Below, in pieces: positions 44,691 through 54,390 of a stretch of 64,000 nt of DNA (the stretch's first letter is position 1; every line of letters starts with the position of its first letter). The DNA is taken from assembly GCA_016705475.1 (NCBI GenBank), contig JADIYD010000014.1, forward strand, positions 372,001-436,000, written 5' to 3'. Below the pieces are notes generated by a model. It was not told where the DNA came from and ran no database searches. It was given only the letters and a program-made list of their open reading frames with translations. The stretch comes from Betaproteobacteria bacterium. GTDB lineage: Bacteria > Pseudomonadota > Gammaproteobacteria > Burkholderiales > Rhodocyclaceae. Position numbers and translations under genes: made by a program.

Positions 44691-45937
44691 CAGAACATCC
44701 GCATGCCGACGCTGGACGGCTTGCCCGCCGGCGCGCCGCCGTTCTCGCCGGTAACGATGCGGTCGCCGTCCTTCAGATCGCCACCGACGATTTCGGTATT
44801 GCGGTTGTCGGTGATGCCGAGCTGGACGTTGACCGGCTTGATCTCGTCGCCCGTCAGCACATGAACCGTGCCGCTCTGCCCGTCGCGCTTCTTGCCCTTG
44901 CCAGCCCCGGCCTTGGCGCCGCCATCGGCACCGGCGCCCATGCCTGGACCTGGGCTGGAGGCTCCTGCGGTCGACGGCGATTTTTGCCCATTTTCCGGCT
45001 TCTTCTCGCCCGCCTCGGCCGGCTTGAAGCGCAGCGCCGCATTCGGCACGAGCAGCACGCCCTCGCGTTTCTGCACGCCAATATTGACGTAGGCCGTCAT
45101 GCCCGGCAGCAGCACCTGCTCCGGGTTGGCCACGTTGATGCGCACGTTGTAGGTCACGACGTTCTGCTGGTTGGTCGGGTTCAGGCGAATCTGCTGCACC
45201 TCGCCCATGAAACTGCGGCTCGGGAAGGCATCGACGGTGAAGCGCGCCTTCTGGCCTTCGCGGATGTTGCCGATGTCGGCCTCGGCGAAACTCGTGTCGA
45301 TGCGCATTTCCGACAAGTCCTGGGCGATCTTGATCAGCGTCGGCGTCTGGAAGCTGGCTGCCACGGTCTGGCCGAGATCGACGACGCGGTCGATGACCAC
45401 GCCGTCGACCGGCGAGCGGATCACCGTGAAATTGAGGTTGGCGCGATCACGCTCGTTCTGAGCCTTGGCCAACGCAAGCTGCGCCCGGGCCGACTTGAGC
45501 GCCTGGCTGGACTGGTCGTATTCCTGTTTCGACACGTATTCCTGCTTGAGCAGCGACTTCATGCGCGCCTCGTTGGCCTGCGCCAGCTCAAGCGTCGCCT
45601 GGGCATTGAGCACATTGGCCGCACTCTGCCGTTCCGTGGCCGAGACCAGCGCATCGTCGAGTTCAAGCAGCGGCTGGCCCTTCTTCACCTTGTCGTTGAA
45701 ATCGACGTAGAGCTTGCGCACCGTGCCGGAAACCTGCGTACCGACGCTGATCAGCACGACCGGGTTAAGCGTGCCGTTGGCCGACACCGTCTGCGTCACA
45801 TCACCCGTCTCGACCGTCGCCAGCTTGTAGCGCTTCTCCGGACTCTGCGCCTCGCGCTGCTTGCTGTACCAGACGCCACCACCAATCAGGCCGGCAATCA
45901 CCACCACGCCGATCAGAATCTTGCCAATGTGTTTCAT
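44690..45937 (-). CDS. MacA/HlyD-like periplasmic adaptor
   Basis: 415 residues. One N-terminal membrane helix (ILIGVVVIAGLIGGGVWY), a lipoyl-like hairpin domain with a coiled coil at about residues 105-165 (LISVGTQVSGTVRKLYVDFN; SPVDGVVIDRVVDLGQTVAA). A beta-barrel domain and a Pro/Gly-rich C-terminal linker follow, then a final conserved block (VQLGITDNRNTEIVGGDLKD). A dispersed-repeat copy lies in the linker. Bridges the MacB complex to TolC. Confidence 0.9.
   Translation of the reverse strand: MKHIGKILIGVVVIAGLIGGGVWYSKQREAQSPEKRYKLATVETGDVTQTVSANGTLNPVVLISVGTQVSGTVRKLYVDFNDKVKKGQPLLELDDALVSATERQSAANVLNAQATLELAQANEARMKSLLKQEYVSKQEYDQSSQALKSARAQLALAKAQNERDRANLNFTVIRSPVDGVVIDRVVDLGQTVAASFQTPTLIKIAQDLSEMRIDTSFAEADIGNIREGQKARFTVDAFPSRSFMGEVQQIRLNPTNQQNVVTYNVRINVANPEQVLLPGMTAYVNIGVQKREGVLLVPNAALRFKPAEAGEKKPENGQKSPSTAGASSPGPGMGAGADGGAKAGAGKGKKRDGQSGTVHVLTGDEIKPVNVQLGITDNRNTEIVGGDLKDGDRIVTGENGGAPAGKPSSVGMRMF
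44964..45000 (+). repeat. Dispersed repeat, copy in macA-like gene
   Basis: Core TGCGGTCGAC, then GGCGATTTTTGC and CCATTTTCC: the A-tracts are replaced by T-tracts at the same positions. Antisense in the Pro/Gly linker of MacA. Confidence 0.6.
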
Positions 45938-47328
45938 GGTCTTCCTTCCGCCACCGGTTGCAGCAGCGTGTAATCGAGCGCGCCCATGGACTGGGCCAGC
46001 GTGGCGCGATAAACATTCCAGTCGAGTTGCGCCTGAATGCGCTGCAGCCGGGCGCTGGCCAAGGCACTCTGCGCCACCAGCAGATCGAGCACGGTGCCGA
46101 CGCCAGCCTTGTAGCGGCCAAGCGCCACGCGCTCCGACTGCTCGGCGCTGGCCACCAGATCAGCCGCCGTCTTCAGGCTTTGCGTCGCCGTCGTCAAGCT
46201 CTGGTAGGCGCGCCAGACGTCGAGGGCAATCTGGTTTTTGATGCGGTCGCGCTGCGCGGCACGCACATCGGCCTGCGCCGCGGCCGAACGCACGCGGTAA
46301 GTGGTGTCGAAACCGGAAAAGAGCGGCACGTTGAGCGTCAGGCCGATGCTGCCGCCTTGCGTAACGACGCCGGCGCTGTTCTGCCAGCTTGGCCCGGCCG
46401 CCAACGATACGGTCGGCCTGCCTTGGGCGCGGGCCAGATCGACGCTGGCCTCGGCTGCCTTGAACTGGGCCTCGGCCGCCTTGAGGTCAGGCCGCCGCAC
46501 TTGCGCCTCGGCGATCAGGGCATCGATTTCCTTCTGGAAAGCCAACTCGGCCGGCATTGCCGGCATGGCGGCCAGCACAATCGTCTGTTGCGCTGGAAAA
46601 CCTAGCGCATTGGCCAGCGCACCCAAGGCATTGCGCGCCTCGCCCTCGGCCCGGATGCGGTTGAGCGTCGCCTGCGACAGCGCCGTTTGCGCCTGCAGTC
46701 GATCAGCCGGCGTGGCCACCCCGACGTTGTAGCGTGCATCCGCCGCCTGATAACTCTCGCGCGCCGAACGCTCGGCCTCGCTGGCCGAAATCACAGCCGC
46801 CTGCGTCGCCTGCGCCGAGTAGTAAGTCTGCAATGCAGCGAGGAACAGCGACTGGACCGTCGCATCCTGCGTCGCCGCTGCCGCATTGAGCAACTGCTGC
46901 GCATTCTCGACATTGGCCGAGCGCTGGCCGAAATCGACGAGCAGCCAGGATAGTGTCAGCGCGGCAGTACGCCGGTTGAAGGGCGCGTCGTCATACTGAA
47001 AACGCGTCGCGCTGGCGCTGCCATCGAGATTCGGCAACCAGCCAGCCTTGGCAACACCGAGCAGCGCCGCCTGCACCCGCGCCGAGGCCCATACCTCGCG
47101 CGTTTGCGGGTGGTTGCACAGCGCCAGATCAACCGCATCGAGCGCCGTCAGCGCCGTTGCGGGAATCGCGGTGGCACAGGGCGCCGCGCCGACGCGGGCG
47201 GAAAGTTGCGGTGACGGCTTCAGCGGCGCCATCGCATCGGTGTCGAAGGGATCGCCAATCCCGGCCGCCAGGACTGGCAGGCATGCCACGGTCAACAGGA
47301 AAAATGGGCCAATATTTCGCATGGCCAA
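45934..47328 (-). CDS. TolC-family outer-membrane efflux protein
   Basis: 464 residues. The signal peptide (MAMRNIGPFFLLTVACLPVL) is encoded by a dispersed-repeat copy read in antisense. The mature protein has the TolC double repeat of long coiled-coil helices (STRAND-helix segments with SARESYQAADARYNVGVATP and RVALGRYKAGVGTVLDLLVA). It is the first gene of the tolC-macA-macB operon. Substrate unknown. Confidence 0.9.
   Translation of the reverse strand: MAMRNIGPFFLLTVACLPVLAAGIGDPFDTDAMAPLKPSPQLSARVGAAPCATAIPATALTALDAVDLALCNHPQTREVWASARVQAALLGVAKAGWLPNLDGSASATRFQYDDAPFNRRTAALTLSWLLVDFGQRSANVENAQQLLNAAAATQDATVQSLFLAALQTYYSAQATQAAVISASEAERSARESYQAADARYNVGVATPADRLQAQTALSQATLNRIRAEGEARNALGALANALGFPAQQTIVLAAMPAMPAELAFQKEIDALIAEAQVRRPDLKAAEAQFKAAEASVDLARAQGRPTVSLAAGPSWQNSAGVVTQGGSIGLTLNVPLFSGFDTTYRVRSAAAQADVRAAQRDRIKNQIALDVWRAYQSLTTATQSLKTAADLVASAEQSERVALGRYKAGVGTVLDLLVAQSALASARLQRIQAQLDWNVYRATLAQSMGALDYTLLQPVAEGRP
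47285..47322 (+). repeat. Dispersed repeat, copy at the tolC-like start
   Basis: Core CACGGTCAAC, AGGAAAAATGGGCC, AATATTTCGC. Its antisense strand encodes the TolC signal peptide residues PFFLLTVA. Confidence 0.82.
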
Positions 47329-47386
47329 GAGTTTAGTCTGTCGGTCGATTTTTGGTTGTTACCAATTGTTTATAAAGCAACGCCGG

Positions 47387-47884
47387 CTATTTGGTGTCAC
47401 CACCCAGCACCGCGCGCAAGGCTTCAGCTTCGAGAACCTGGGTATCGGTGTGCGACAGCCCCGGCATATCGATTTCCTCCACCGTACCGGCCAGGGTGCT
47501 CGCCGAATCGCTCTCGGTTTTGACGTAGCCATCACGGAAGGCGATCCAGCGGGCCACCGTGATTTCCTGGTCGGTCAGACCGGTCTTCATGCCGTCGGGC
47601 AGATCGGCTCCGAGCTCGATCAGCAGGCGTACGACCTCTTTGCGCTGACCGCGCACGGCCATGGCGAGCGGCGAGGTAGCCGCGGCGTTGTCGTCGAGAT
47701 TCACGGCGGCACCCCGCGCCACCAGCTCGCGGACGACTTCGGGATGTCCCATAAAGCAGGCCATCCCCATCGCCAGTCCCGATTCACCTTCACCATCCAG
47801 GCTGGCCCCGCCATCGAGTAGCGCCTTGACCTCACTCAGATTGCCGGTGCGTATTGCTTTCAAGAGGTCCATTCGACAATTCAA
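47387..47884 (-). CDS. Ankyrin-repeat protein
   Basis: 165 residues (or 161 from MDLLKAI). Ankyrin repeats: DLLKAIRTGNLSEVKALLDG, GMACFMGHPEVVRELVARGA, LAMAVRGQRKEVVRLLIELG. No signal peptide, so probably cytoplasmic. It lies between tolC and pyrD, both of which point away from it or past it; no clear operon. Confidence 0.8.
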   Translation of the reverse strand: MNCRMDLLKAIRTGNLSEVKALLDGGASLDGEGESGLAMGMACFMGHPEVVRELVARGAAVNLDDNAAATSPLAMAVRGQRKEVVRLLIELGADLPDGMKTGLTDQEITVARWIAFRDGYVKTESDSASTLAGTVEEIDMPGLSHTDTQVLEAEALRAVLGGDTK

Positions 47885-47960
47885 ACAGAAGTTGATGAAG
47901 CGAGTTTAGCACCCGTGTTTCAACGGCAGCCGCTGACTATGCGGTAAAATGCCGCCCACT

Positions 47961-49008
47961 ATGCTCTATCCGCTCATTCGCAAGTTCTTTTTCGCTCTCG
48001 ACGCTGAAACTGCCCACGGTATTGGCATGAATGGCATCGATTTCGCCAATGCCACCGGTTTGTCCTGCCTGGTTACCAAAAAGGTCACTCCCTGCCCTGT
48101 CGAGGTCATGGGTCTCCGGTTTCCCAACCCGGTCGGCCTGGCTGCCGGTCTGGACAAGAATGGTGACCACATCGACGGGCTGGCCCGACTGGGCTTCGGC
48201 TTCATCGAAATCGGCACGATCACCCCGCGCCCGCAGGATGGCAACGCGAAGCCGCGCCTGTTCCGCATTCCCGAAGCGCAAGGCATCATCAACCGCATGG
48301 GTTTCAACAACGCCGGCGTCGACCAAGCTGCTGGAAAACGTCCGCCGCGCCGAATTCCCGAAAAAGGGTGGCATTCTCGGCATCAACATCGGCAAGAACG
48401 CCACGACGCCAATTGAAAAAGCCGCCGACGACTATCTGATCTGCCTCGACAAGGTTTACAACGACGCGAGCTACGTTGCCGTCAACATTTCGTCGCCCAA
48501 CACCAAAAACCTGCGCGAACTGCAAAAAGATGAGGCGCTCGACGATCTGCTGTCCCAGCTCAAGGCCAAACAGCTGCAACTCGCAGACCAGCACGGCAAA
48601 TACGTGCCCATGGCGCTCAAGATCGCCCCCGACCTCGACGACGAGCAGATCACGGCCATCGCCGACGCGCTGCGCCGTCACCGTTTTGATGGCGTGATCG
48701 CGACCAATACCACGCTGTCGCGCGAAGCGGTCGAAGGTCTGCCGAATGCCGCCGAAACCGGCGGCCTGTCAGGCAAGCCGGTTTTCGCGAAATCGACGGC
48801 CGTGCAGAAAAAGCTGTCGATTGCCCTGGCCGGCGAACTGCCCATTATTGGCGTTGGCGGCATCATGGGCGGCGAGGATGCGGCCGAGAAAATCCGCGCT
48901 GGCGCCAGCCTGGTTCAGTTCTATAGCGGCTTCATCTACCGCGGACCGGATCTGGTCAGCGAAGTGGCAGAAACCCTCGCCAACGTATTGAGCAGGAAAA
49001 ACAGCTAA
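47961..49008 (+). pseudogene. pyrD: Dihydroorotate dehydrogenase gene with one-base insertion
   Basis: Membrane-associated class 2 DHODH that oxidises dihydroorotate to orotate using quinone. Frame 1 runs from MLYPLIRKFFFALDAETAHG to NRMGFNNAGVD. The expected next residues KLLENVRRAEFPKKGGILGI appear one frame over. The sequence GAC-C-AAG at 48321-48327 has one extra C; removing it restores a continuous 348-residue protein. Later motifs are intact: NISSPNTKNLRELQ with the Asn pair, and the C-terminal IGVGGIMGGEDAAEKI. The gene is essential in cells lacking another DHODH, so a base-call error is the simplest reading. Confidence 0.85.
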
Positions 49009-49080
49009 AGCCACAAGCAGCACGCGGTTGTTTGCACTGCAGCAAAGCACGATAATACGCGTCTAAAGCTTGCCCAATTT

Positions 49081-49665
49081 ATGAGCCACTACTTATTTAT
49101 CCTCGTCGGCGCGGTGCTGGTCAACAACGTCGTGCTGGTGAAGATCCTCGGTCTTTGCCCCTTCATGGGCGTTTCCAAGAAACTGGAAACCGCCTACGGC
49201 ATGGGCGCCGCCACGACCTTCGTGCTGACCATGGCAACGGGCGCCAGCTACATCATCGACCATTACCTGTTGATGCCGTTCGGGCTGGAGTACCTGCGCA
49301 CCCTGTCCTTCATCGTCACCATCGCCGCCATCGTCCAGTTGACCGAAATGGTCATTGCCAAGACTTCGCCGACGCTGCAGCAGACACTGGGCATCTACCT
49401 GCCGCTGATCACCACCAACTGCGCTGTGCTCGGCGTGCCGCTGCTCAACATTTCGAACGGCTACAACTTCATCGATTCGTTGCTGTTCGGTGCCGGTAGC
49501 GCCGTCGGCTTCTCGCTCGTACTGGTCCTCTTTGCCGGTATCCGCGAGCGCATCGAAGGCGCCGATGTGCCCGTCCATTTCCGCGGCGTCGCCATCGCGA
49601 TGGTCACCGCCGGCCTGATGGCCCTGGCCTTCATGGGCTTTGCCGGCCTGGACAAGTACCAATAA
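49081..49665 (+). CDS. rnfA: RNF complex subunit RnfA
   Basis: 194 residues, six membrane helices. RNF moves electrons between ferredoxin and NADH or quinone, coupled to ion movement. Start YLFILVGAVLVNNVVLVKIL and the block GLCPFMGVSKKLETAYGMGA are classic RnfA. First gene of the six-gene cluster rnfABCDGE, each overlapping or nearly overlapping the next. Confidence 0.95.
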   Translation: MSHYLFILVGAVLVNNVVLVKILGLCPFMGVSKKLETAYGMGAATTFVLTMATGASYIIDHYLLMPFGLEYLRTLSFIVTIAAIVQLTEMVIAKTSPTLQQTLGIYLPLITTNCAVLGVPLLNISNGYNFIDSLLFGAGSAVGFSLVLVLFAGIRERIEGADVPVHFRGVAIAMVTAGLMALAFMGFAGLDKYQ

Positions 49666-50225
49666 TGGATATTCTTCTCGCCATTGCCATCATGGCCCTC
49701 GGGGCTATAGTTCTCGGGGCTGCCCTCGGTTTCGCCGCCATCAAGTTCAAGGTCGAAGGCGACCCGCTGGTCGAAAAGATCGAGGCCATCCTGCCGCAGA
49801 CCCAGTGCGGCCAGTGCGGCTTTCCCGGTTGCAAGCCCTATGCCGAAGCCATCGTCAATGGTGAGGAAATCAACAAGTGCCCGCCGGGCGGTGCCGAAGG
49901 CGTGCAGCGCCTGGCCGACCTGCTCGGGCGCGAAGTCAAGCCGCTCGATGCGGAGGAAAAGCCGAAGCAGATCGCCATCATCGACGAGAACACCTGTATC
50001 GGCTGCACACTGTGTATTCAGGCCTGCCCCGTCGACGCCATCGTCGGCGCCGCCAAGCAGATGCACACCATCATTGCCCAGCAATGTACCGGCTGCGAGC
50101 TGTGCCTGCCACCCTGCCCGGTCGAGTGCATCCACATGGCAGTGATCCCCGAAACCATCGACAACTGGAAATGGAAATATCCGGTTGTCGAGATCACGGC
50201 GGCACCGCTGCAAAAGGCCGCCTGA
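49665..50225 (+). CDS. rnfB: RNF complex subunit RnfB
   Basis: 186 residues. One membrane helix at the N-terminus, the 4Fe-4S motif CGQCGFPGC (about residue 47), and two ferredoxin-like clusters CIGCTLCIQACP and CTGCELCLPPCP. Receives electrons from ferredoxin. It overlaps rnfA by one base and rnfC by one base. Confidence 0.95.
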   Translation: MDILLAIAIMALGAIVLGAALGFAAIKFKVEGDPLVEKIEAILPQTQCGQCGFPGCKPYAEAIVNGEEINKCPPGGAEGVQRLADLLGREVKPLDAEEKPKQIAIIDENTCIGCTLCIQACPVDAIVGAAKQMHTIIAQQCTGCELCLPPCPVECIHMAVIPETIDNWKWKYPVVEITAAPLQKAA

Positions 50226-51988
50226 TGCTGATGAATTTGTTCAAGTTCAAGGGTGGCGTCAAGCCGCCGAGCAACAAGCTGCAATCGAACCATCTGCCGA
50301 TTGCCCAGGCACCGATGCCCTCGCATCTGGTCGTACCGCTCCATCAGAGCATCGGCGGCACGCCGCAGCCGATTGTTCAGGCGGGTGACCATGTCCTCAA
50401 GGGCCAGAAAATCGGCGAGGCTGACGGCTGGATTTCCGCCGCCGTTCACGCCCCGACCTCTGGCACCGTGCTCGAGGTGGGAATGCATGTTCGCCCCCAC
50501 CCGTCGGGCCTCGACTCGCTGTGCGTGGTCATCGAACCCGACGGCAAGGACGAGTGGATCGCCCGCACCCCAATCGATCACAAGGCGGCCGCGCCGGCTG
50601 ACGTTTTCCATCACCTGCAGCAATGCGGCATCGTCGGCCTTGGCGGCGCCGGGTTTCCGGCCCATGGCAAGCTGACGCCGTCCAAGGGTGTGGCGATGGA
50701 TGAGCTGATCATCAACGGCGCCGAGTGCGAACCCTTCATCACCTGCGACGACCTGCTGATGCGCGAACGCGCCGATGAAGTCGTGTGCGGCATTGCCATG
50801 TTCCGCGACCTTCTGCAACCGAAGAAGGTGCTGATCGGTATCGAGGACAACAAGCCGGAAGCCATCGCCGCCATGCGTGCTGCGGTCGACGCCCAGAAAG
50901 AGCCGTTTTCCGTCGTTGCCGTGCCGACGCTTTACCCGGCCGGCGGCGCCAAGCAGTTGATCCGCGTGCTGACTGGCAAGGAAGTGCCGGGCTCGATGCG
51001 CTCGACCGCCGACATGGGCGTGCAGGTCTTCAACGTCGGTACCGCCTACAGCGCCTGGCGCGCCGTCGCCCACGGCGAGCCGCTGATTTCGCGCATCCTG
51101 ACCATCACCGGCAACGTCCACGCACCGCGCAATTACGAAGTGCTGATCGGCACGCCGATGGGCGAATTGCTGGCCCTCGCCCAGCCGCATCCCGACACCG
51201 ACGGCATCCTGATGGGCGGCCCGATGATGGGCTTCCTGGTGCCCAACCCGCAGGTGCCGGTGGTCAAGACGACCAACTGCCTGATCGCCCACGACGACCG
51301 GCTGTTCCCGCCCAAGGCACCGGAAATGCCGTGCATCCGTTGCGGCTCGTGCGCCCAGGTATGTCCGCACGAGCTGCAGCCGTTCGAGATGTACTGGTTC
51401 TCGCGCGCCAAGAATTTCGGCAAGACGCAGGAATACAACATCTTCGACTGCATCGAATGCGGTTGCTGCTCCTACGTCTGCCCATCGCGCATCCCGCTGG
51501 TCCAGTATTTCCGTTTTGCCAAGAGCGAAATCTGGGCGCGCGAACGCGAAAAAAATGCCGCCGACCAGGCCAAGACACGCTTCGAGTTCAAGCAATATCG
51601 CGAAGAACGCGAAAAAGCGGACAAGGCTGAAAAACTGGCCAAGGCCGCCGCCGCTCAGGCAGCGAAAAAAGCGGCTGAAGCGGCCGCAGCGGCTGCGGAA
51701 AGCAGCGCGGCACCGGCCGCCGATGGGGCCATCGCACCAGCAGTAGCCGCACCAGCCGATGTACCGGCTGCCACGGTCAACCCGGAAAAAGAGGCAAAAC
51801 GGGCAACCATCGAAGCCGCCATGGCCCGTGCCAAGGCGCAGCGTGAAGCCGTTCAGCCAAAGAACACCGAAAGCCTGACGCCCGACCAGCAAAAAGCTGC
51901 CGCCGACATTGAGGCGCGCCGCGTCGCCGCCCACCTGATAGAGCCCGAGCCGGTCGCCCCCGCACCGGCCAGCGAGAAACCCGAGTAA
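50225..51988 (+). CDS. rnfC: RNF complex subunit RnfC with long Ala-rich tail
   Basis: 587 residues. NADH-site domain (GLGGAGFPAHGKL near residue 140), SLBB-like region, two 4Fe-4S motifs CIRCGSCAQVCP and CIECGCCSYVCP (near residues 375 and 415). The last 140 residues are a Lys/Ala/Glu-rich tail, found in longer RnfC proteins. A dispersed-repeat copy in that tail encodes ATVNPEKEAKRATIE. The long tail is not needed for the electron-transfer core. Confidence 0.94.
   Translation: MLMNLFKFKGGVKPPSNKLQSNHLPIAQAPMPSHLVVPLHQSIGGTPQPIVQAGDHVLKGQKIGEADGWISAAVHAPTSGTVLEVGMHVRPHPSGLDSLCVVIEPDGKDEWIARTPIDHKAAAPADVFHHLQQCGIVGLGGAGFPAHGKLTPSKGVAMDELIINGAECEPFITCDDLLMRERADEVVCGIAMFRDLLQPKKVLIGIEDNKPEAIAAMRAAVDAQKEPFSVVAVPTLYPAGGAKQLIRVLTGKEVPGSMRSTADMGVQVFNVGTAYSAWRAVAHGEPLISRILTITGNVHAPRNYEVLIGTPMGELLALAQPHPDTDGILMGGPMMGFLVPNPQVPVVKTTNCLIAHDDRLFPPKAPEMPCIRCGSCAQVCPHELQPFEMYWFSRAKNFGKTQEYNIFDCIECGCCSYVCPSRIPLVQYFRFAKSEIWAREREKNAADQAKTRFEFKQYREEREKADKAEKLAKAAAAQAAKKAAEAAAAAAESSAAPAADGAIAPAVAAPADVPAATVNPEKEAKRATIEAAMARAKAQREAVQPKNTESLTPDQQKAAADIEARRVAAHLIEPEPVAPAPASEKPE
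51770..51807 (+). repeat. Dispersed repeat, copy in rnfC tail
   Basis: Core CACGGTCAAC, CCGGAAAAAG, GGCAAAACGGGCAACC. In frame it encodes ATVNPEKEAKRAT. Confidence 0.8.
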
Positions 51989-53004
51989 TGTTCGCCCCCG
52001 CCCCCTTCCTTCTCAAAGATGTCAGCGTCAGCCAGGTCATGATCCAGGTCTGCGTTGCGCTGATTCCGGGCATTGCCGCCTATGCCAGCCTGGTCGGCCC
52101 GGCCATCCTGGTTCAGATCGTCATTGCAACGCTCTCCGCATTGCTGGCCGAAGCCGTCATGCTGAAGCTGCGCGGCAAATCCATGGCCATGTTCCTGACC
52201 GACGGCTCGGCCATCGTGACCGCCTGGCTCATCGCCCTGACCTTCCCGCCGTTGGCGCCGTGGTGGCTTGTCGTTACCGGCACCGTCTTCGCCATCATCG
52301 TCGCCAAGCACCTCTACGGCGGCCTGGGCCAGAACCCGTTCAATCCGGCCATGGTTGCCTTCGCCGTCTGCATCGTCGCCTTCCCGGCCCTGATGTCGCA
52401 GTGGCCCAGCGTCGGCCTGCAACTGGGGCTGATCGAGCAGATGAACATCATTCTGGGCTGGGCACCACGCGTCGATGCGCTCTCCGGCGCCACCCCACTC
52501 GACGCCATGAAAACAGCGCTCAAGCTGGGCGAAGGCAGTTTCGATGTCGCCACGCTGCTCGCCAACCAGGATATCTACGGCAACTTCGCCGGTCGCGGCT
52601 GGGAATGGGTGGCCGCCGGCTACCTGCTCGGCGGTCTCTGGCTTTGGCAGCGCAAGCTCATCACCTGGCACGTGCCGGTCTCCTTCATCGCCTCCATGAC
52701 CGTGCTCTCCGGCGCCCTGTGGCTCTACAACCCGAGCCAGTTTGCCAGCCCGCTCTTCCACCTGCTATCTGGCGGCGCCATGCTCGGCGCCTTCTTCATC
52801 GCCACCGACCCGGTTTCCGGTTGCACAACACCACGCGGCAAGCTGATATTCGGCGCCGGCGCCGGCCTGCTGGCCTACATCATTCGTGTTTTCGGCGGCT
52901 ATCCGGATGGCGTCGCGTTCGCAGTGCTGCTCATGAACCTCTCCGCTCCGCTCATCGATCTGCTGACGCAGCCGCCGATCTTCGGCATGAAGGACAAGTC
53001 ATGA
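51988..53004 (+). CDS. rnfD: RNF complex subunit RnfD
   Basis: 338 residues, about nine membrane helices. The SGATPLDAMK stretch (near residue 168) holds the Thr that carries covalent FMN in this family. The AEAVMLKLRGKSMAMFLTDG and GQNPFNPAMVAFAVCIVAFP blocks match RnfD/NqrB. Overlaps both neighbours. Confidence 0.94.
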   Translation: MFAPAPFLLKDVSVSQVMIQVCVALIPGIAAYASLVGPAILVQIVIATLSALLAEAVMLKLRGKSMAMFLTDGSAIVTAWLIALTFPPLAPWWLVVTGTVFAIIVAKHLYGGLGQNPFNPAMVAFAVCIVAFPALMSQWPSVGLQLGLIEQMNIILGWAPRVDALSGATPLDAMKTALKLGEGSFDVATLLANQDIYGNFAGRGWEWVAAGYLLGGLWLWQRKLITWHVPVSFIASMTVLSGALWLYNPSQFASPLFHLLSGGAMLGAFFIATDPVSGCTTPRGKLIFGAGAGLLAYIIRVFGGYPDGVAFAVLLMNLSAPLIDLLTQPPIFGMKDKS

Positions 53005-53663
53005 GCGCGGCGCAGGAATTTTCGGCGACCGGCATGGCGGCGCGCACCGCGGCCATCCTGTTCGTGTTCGTCATCATCTTCACAGGTTTGCTCTCCGGCG
53101 CCTACCTGTGGACCAAACCGGCGATCGAAGCCTCGGCCGTTGAAGAAAAGATGAAACTGGTGGATGAAGTGCTGCAGCGCAGCGAGTACGACAACGACCT
53201 GCTCAGCGACACCATCGCACTACCGGCAACACCGGAGCTGGCGCTGACCGACCCGACCTTGCTCTACCGCGCCCGCAAGAACGGCCAGCCCGTCGCGCTG
53301 GTTTTCGAGGCTGTCGCGCCCGATGGCTATGCCGGCAAGATCCGCCTGGTCATGGCAGTCCGCGCCAATGGCGAGGTCGCCGGTGTTCGCGTGACGCAAC
53401 ACAAGGAAACGCCGGGACTCGGCGATTACGTCGAGGTCAAGAAGGACAAGAACAAGGCCCGGCCGTGGATCACCCAATTCAATGGCATGTCGCTGGCCCA
53501 GGTGACCGCCAAGGAGTGGAAGGTCAAGAAGGACGGCGGCCGTATCGACAATTATGCTGGGGCAACCGTCACCCCGCGCGCCGTAGCCAAAGCCGTGCTC
53601 AAGGCGGCACAATGGGCCGACGCCAACCGTGACCGACTGTTCGCTGAAGGAGCTGCCAAATGA
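53001..53663 (+). CDS. rnfG: RNF complex subunit RnfG
   Basis: 220 residues from the ATG at 53001. One N-terminal helix and a periplasmic FMN-binding domain with YAGATVTPRAV, in which the Thr takes covalent FMN. The start overlaps the rnfD stop (ATGA). It passes electrons between RnfD and the other subunits. Confidence 0.94.
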   Translation: MSAAQEFSATGMAARTAAILFVFVIIFTGLLSGAYLWTKPAIEASAVEEKMKLVDEVLQRSEYDNDLLSDTIALPATPELALTDPTLLYRARKNGQPVALVFEAVAPDGYAGKIRLVMAVRANGEVAGVRVTQHKETPGLGDYVEVKKDKNKARPWITQFNGMSLAQVTAKEWKVKKDGGRIDNYAGATVTPRAVAKAVLKAAQWADANRDRLFAEGAAK

Positions 53664-54349
53664 TCACGCGTGATGAATTCAGGACCATCTCCGGTAACGG
53701 CATCTGGAAGCAGAACACCTCCATCGTCCAGATTCTCGGCCTGTGCCCACTGCTCGCCGTAACCACCAACGCCGTCAACGGCATCATGCTCTCGCTGGCC
53801 ACGATTATCGTCATGGCCATCTCGGGCTTTGCGGTGGCCTCGCTGCGCAACCTGATTCCGCACGAAATCCGCATCCCGGTCTTCATCCTGATCGTCGCCG
53901 CCCTTGTGACTGTCGTCGACCTGCTGTTCAACGCCAACCTGCACGAGTTGTATCTGGTGCTCGGCATCTTCATTCCGCTCATCGTCACCAACTGCATCGT
54001 GCTGGCCCGCGTCGAAGCCTTTGCCGCCAAGAATGCGCCCGCCCAGGCCAGTCTTGACGGCATTTTCATGGGCGTGGGCATGCTATGGACGTTGGCCGTG
54101 CTCGGCGCCATGCGCGAATTTCTCGGCAGCGGCACCATCCTCGGCGGCATCGACATGGTCTTCCCGAGCCTGCAGCCGATCCAGGTTCTGCCGGAAAGCT
54201 ATCCCGGCTTCCTGCTCGCCCTGCTGCCGCCCGGCGCCTTCATCCTGCTCGGCTGCATGATCGCCTGGAAAAACTGGATCGAGGCACGCGCCGCCGAGCG
54301 CAACAAGCAGAAGCCGCCCGCCCCGGTCGCTACCGCCGGCTGCCACTGA
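53660..54349 (+). CDS. rnfE: RNF complex subunit RnfE
   Basis: 229 residues, six membrane helices, homologous to RnfA in reverse topology. Shows NGIWKQNTSIVQILGLCPLL and LPPGAFILLGCMIAWKNWIE. Last gene of the rnf run. No rnfH follows; an RlmN-like gene is 40 bases downstream. Confidence 0.93.
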   Translation: MITRDEFRTISGNGIWKQNTSIVQILGLCPLLAVTTNAVNGIMLSLATIIVMAISGFAVASLRNLIPHEIRIPVFILIVAALVTVVDLLFNANLHELYLVLGIFIPLIVTNCIVLARVEAFAAKNAPAQASLDGIFMGVGMLWTLAVLGAMREFLGSGTILGGIDMVFPSLQPIQVLPESYPGFLLALLPPGAFILLGCMIAWKNWIEARAAERNKQKPPAPVATAGCH

Positions 54350-54390
54350 TCAATAACGGCCGCCCCTTGCGGGCCTGATGAACCGCCCGC

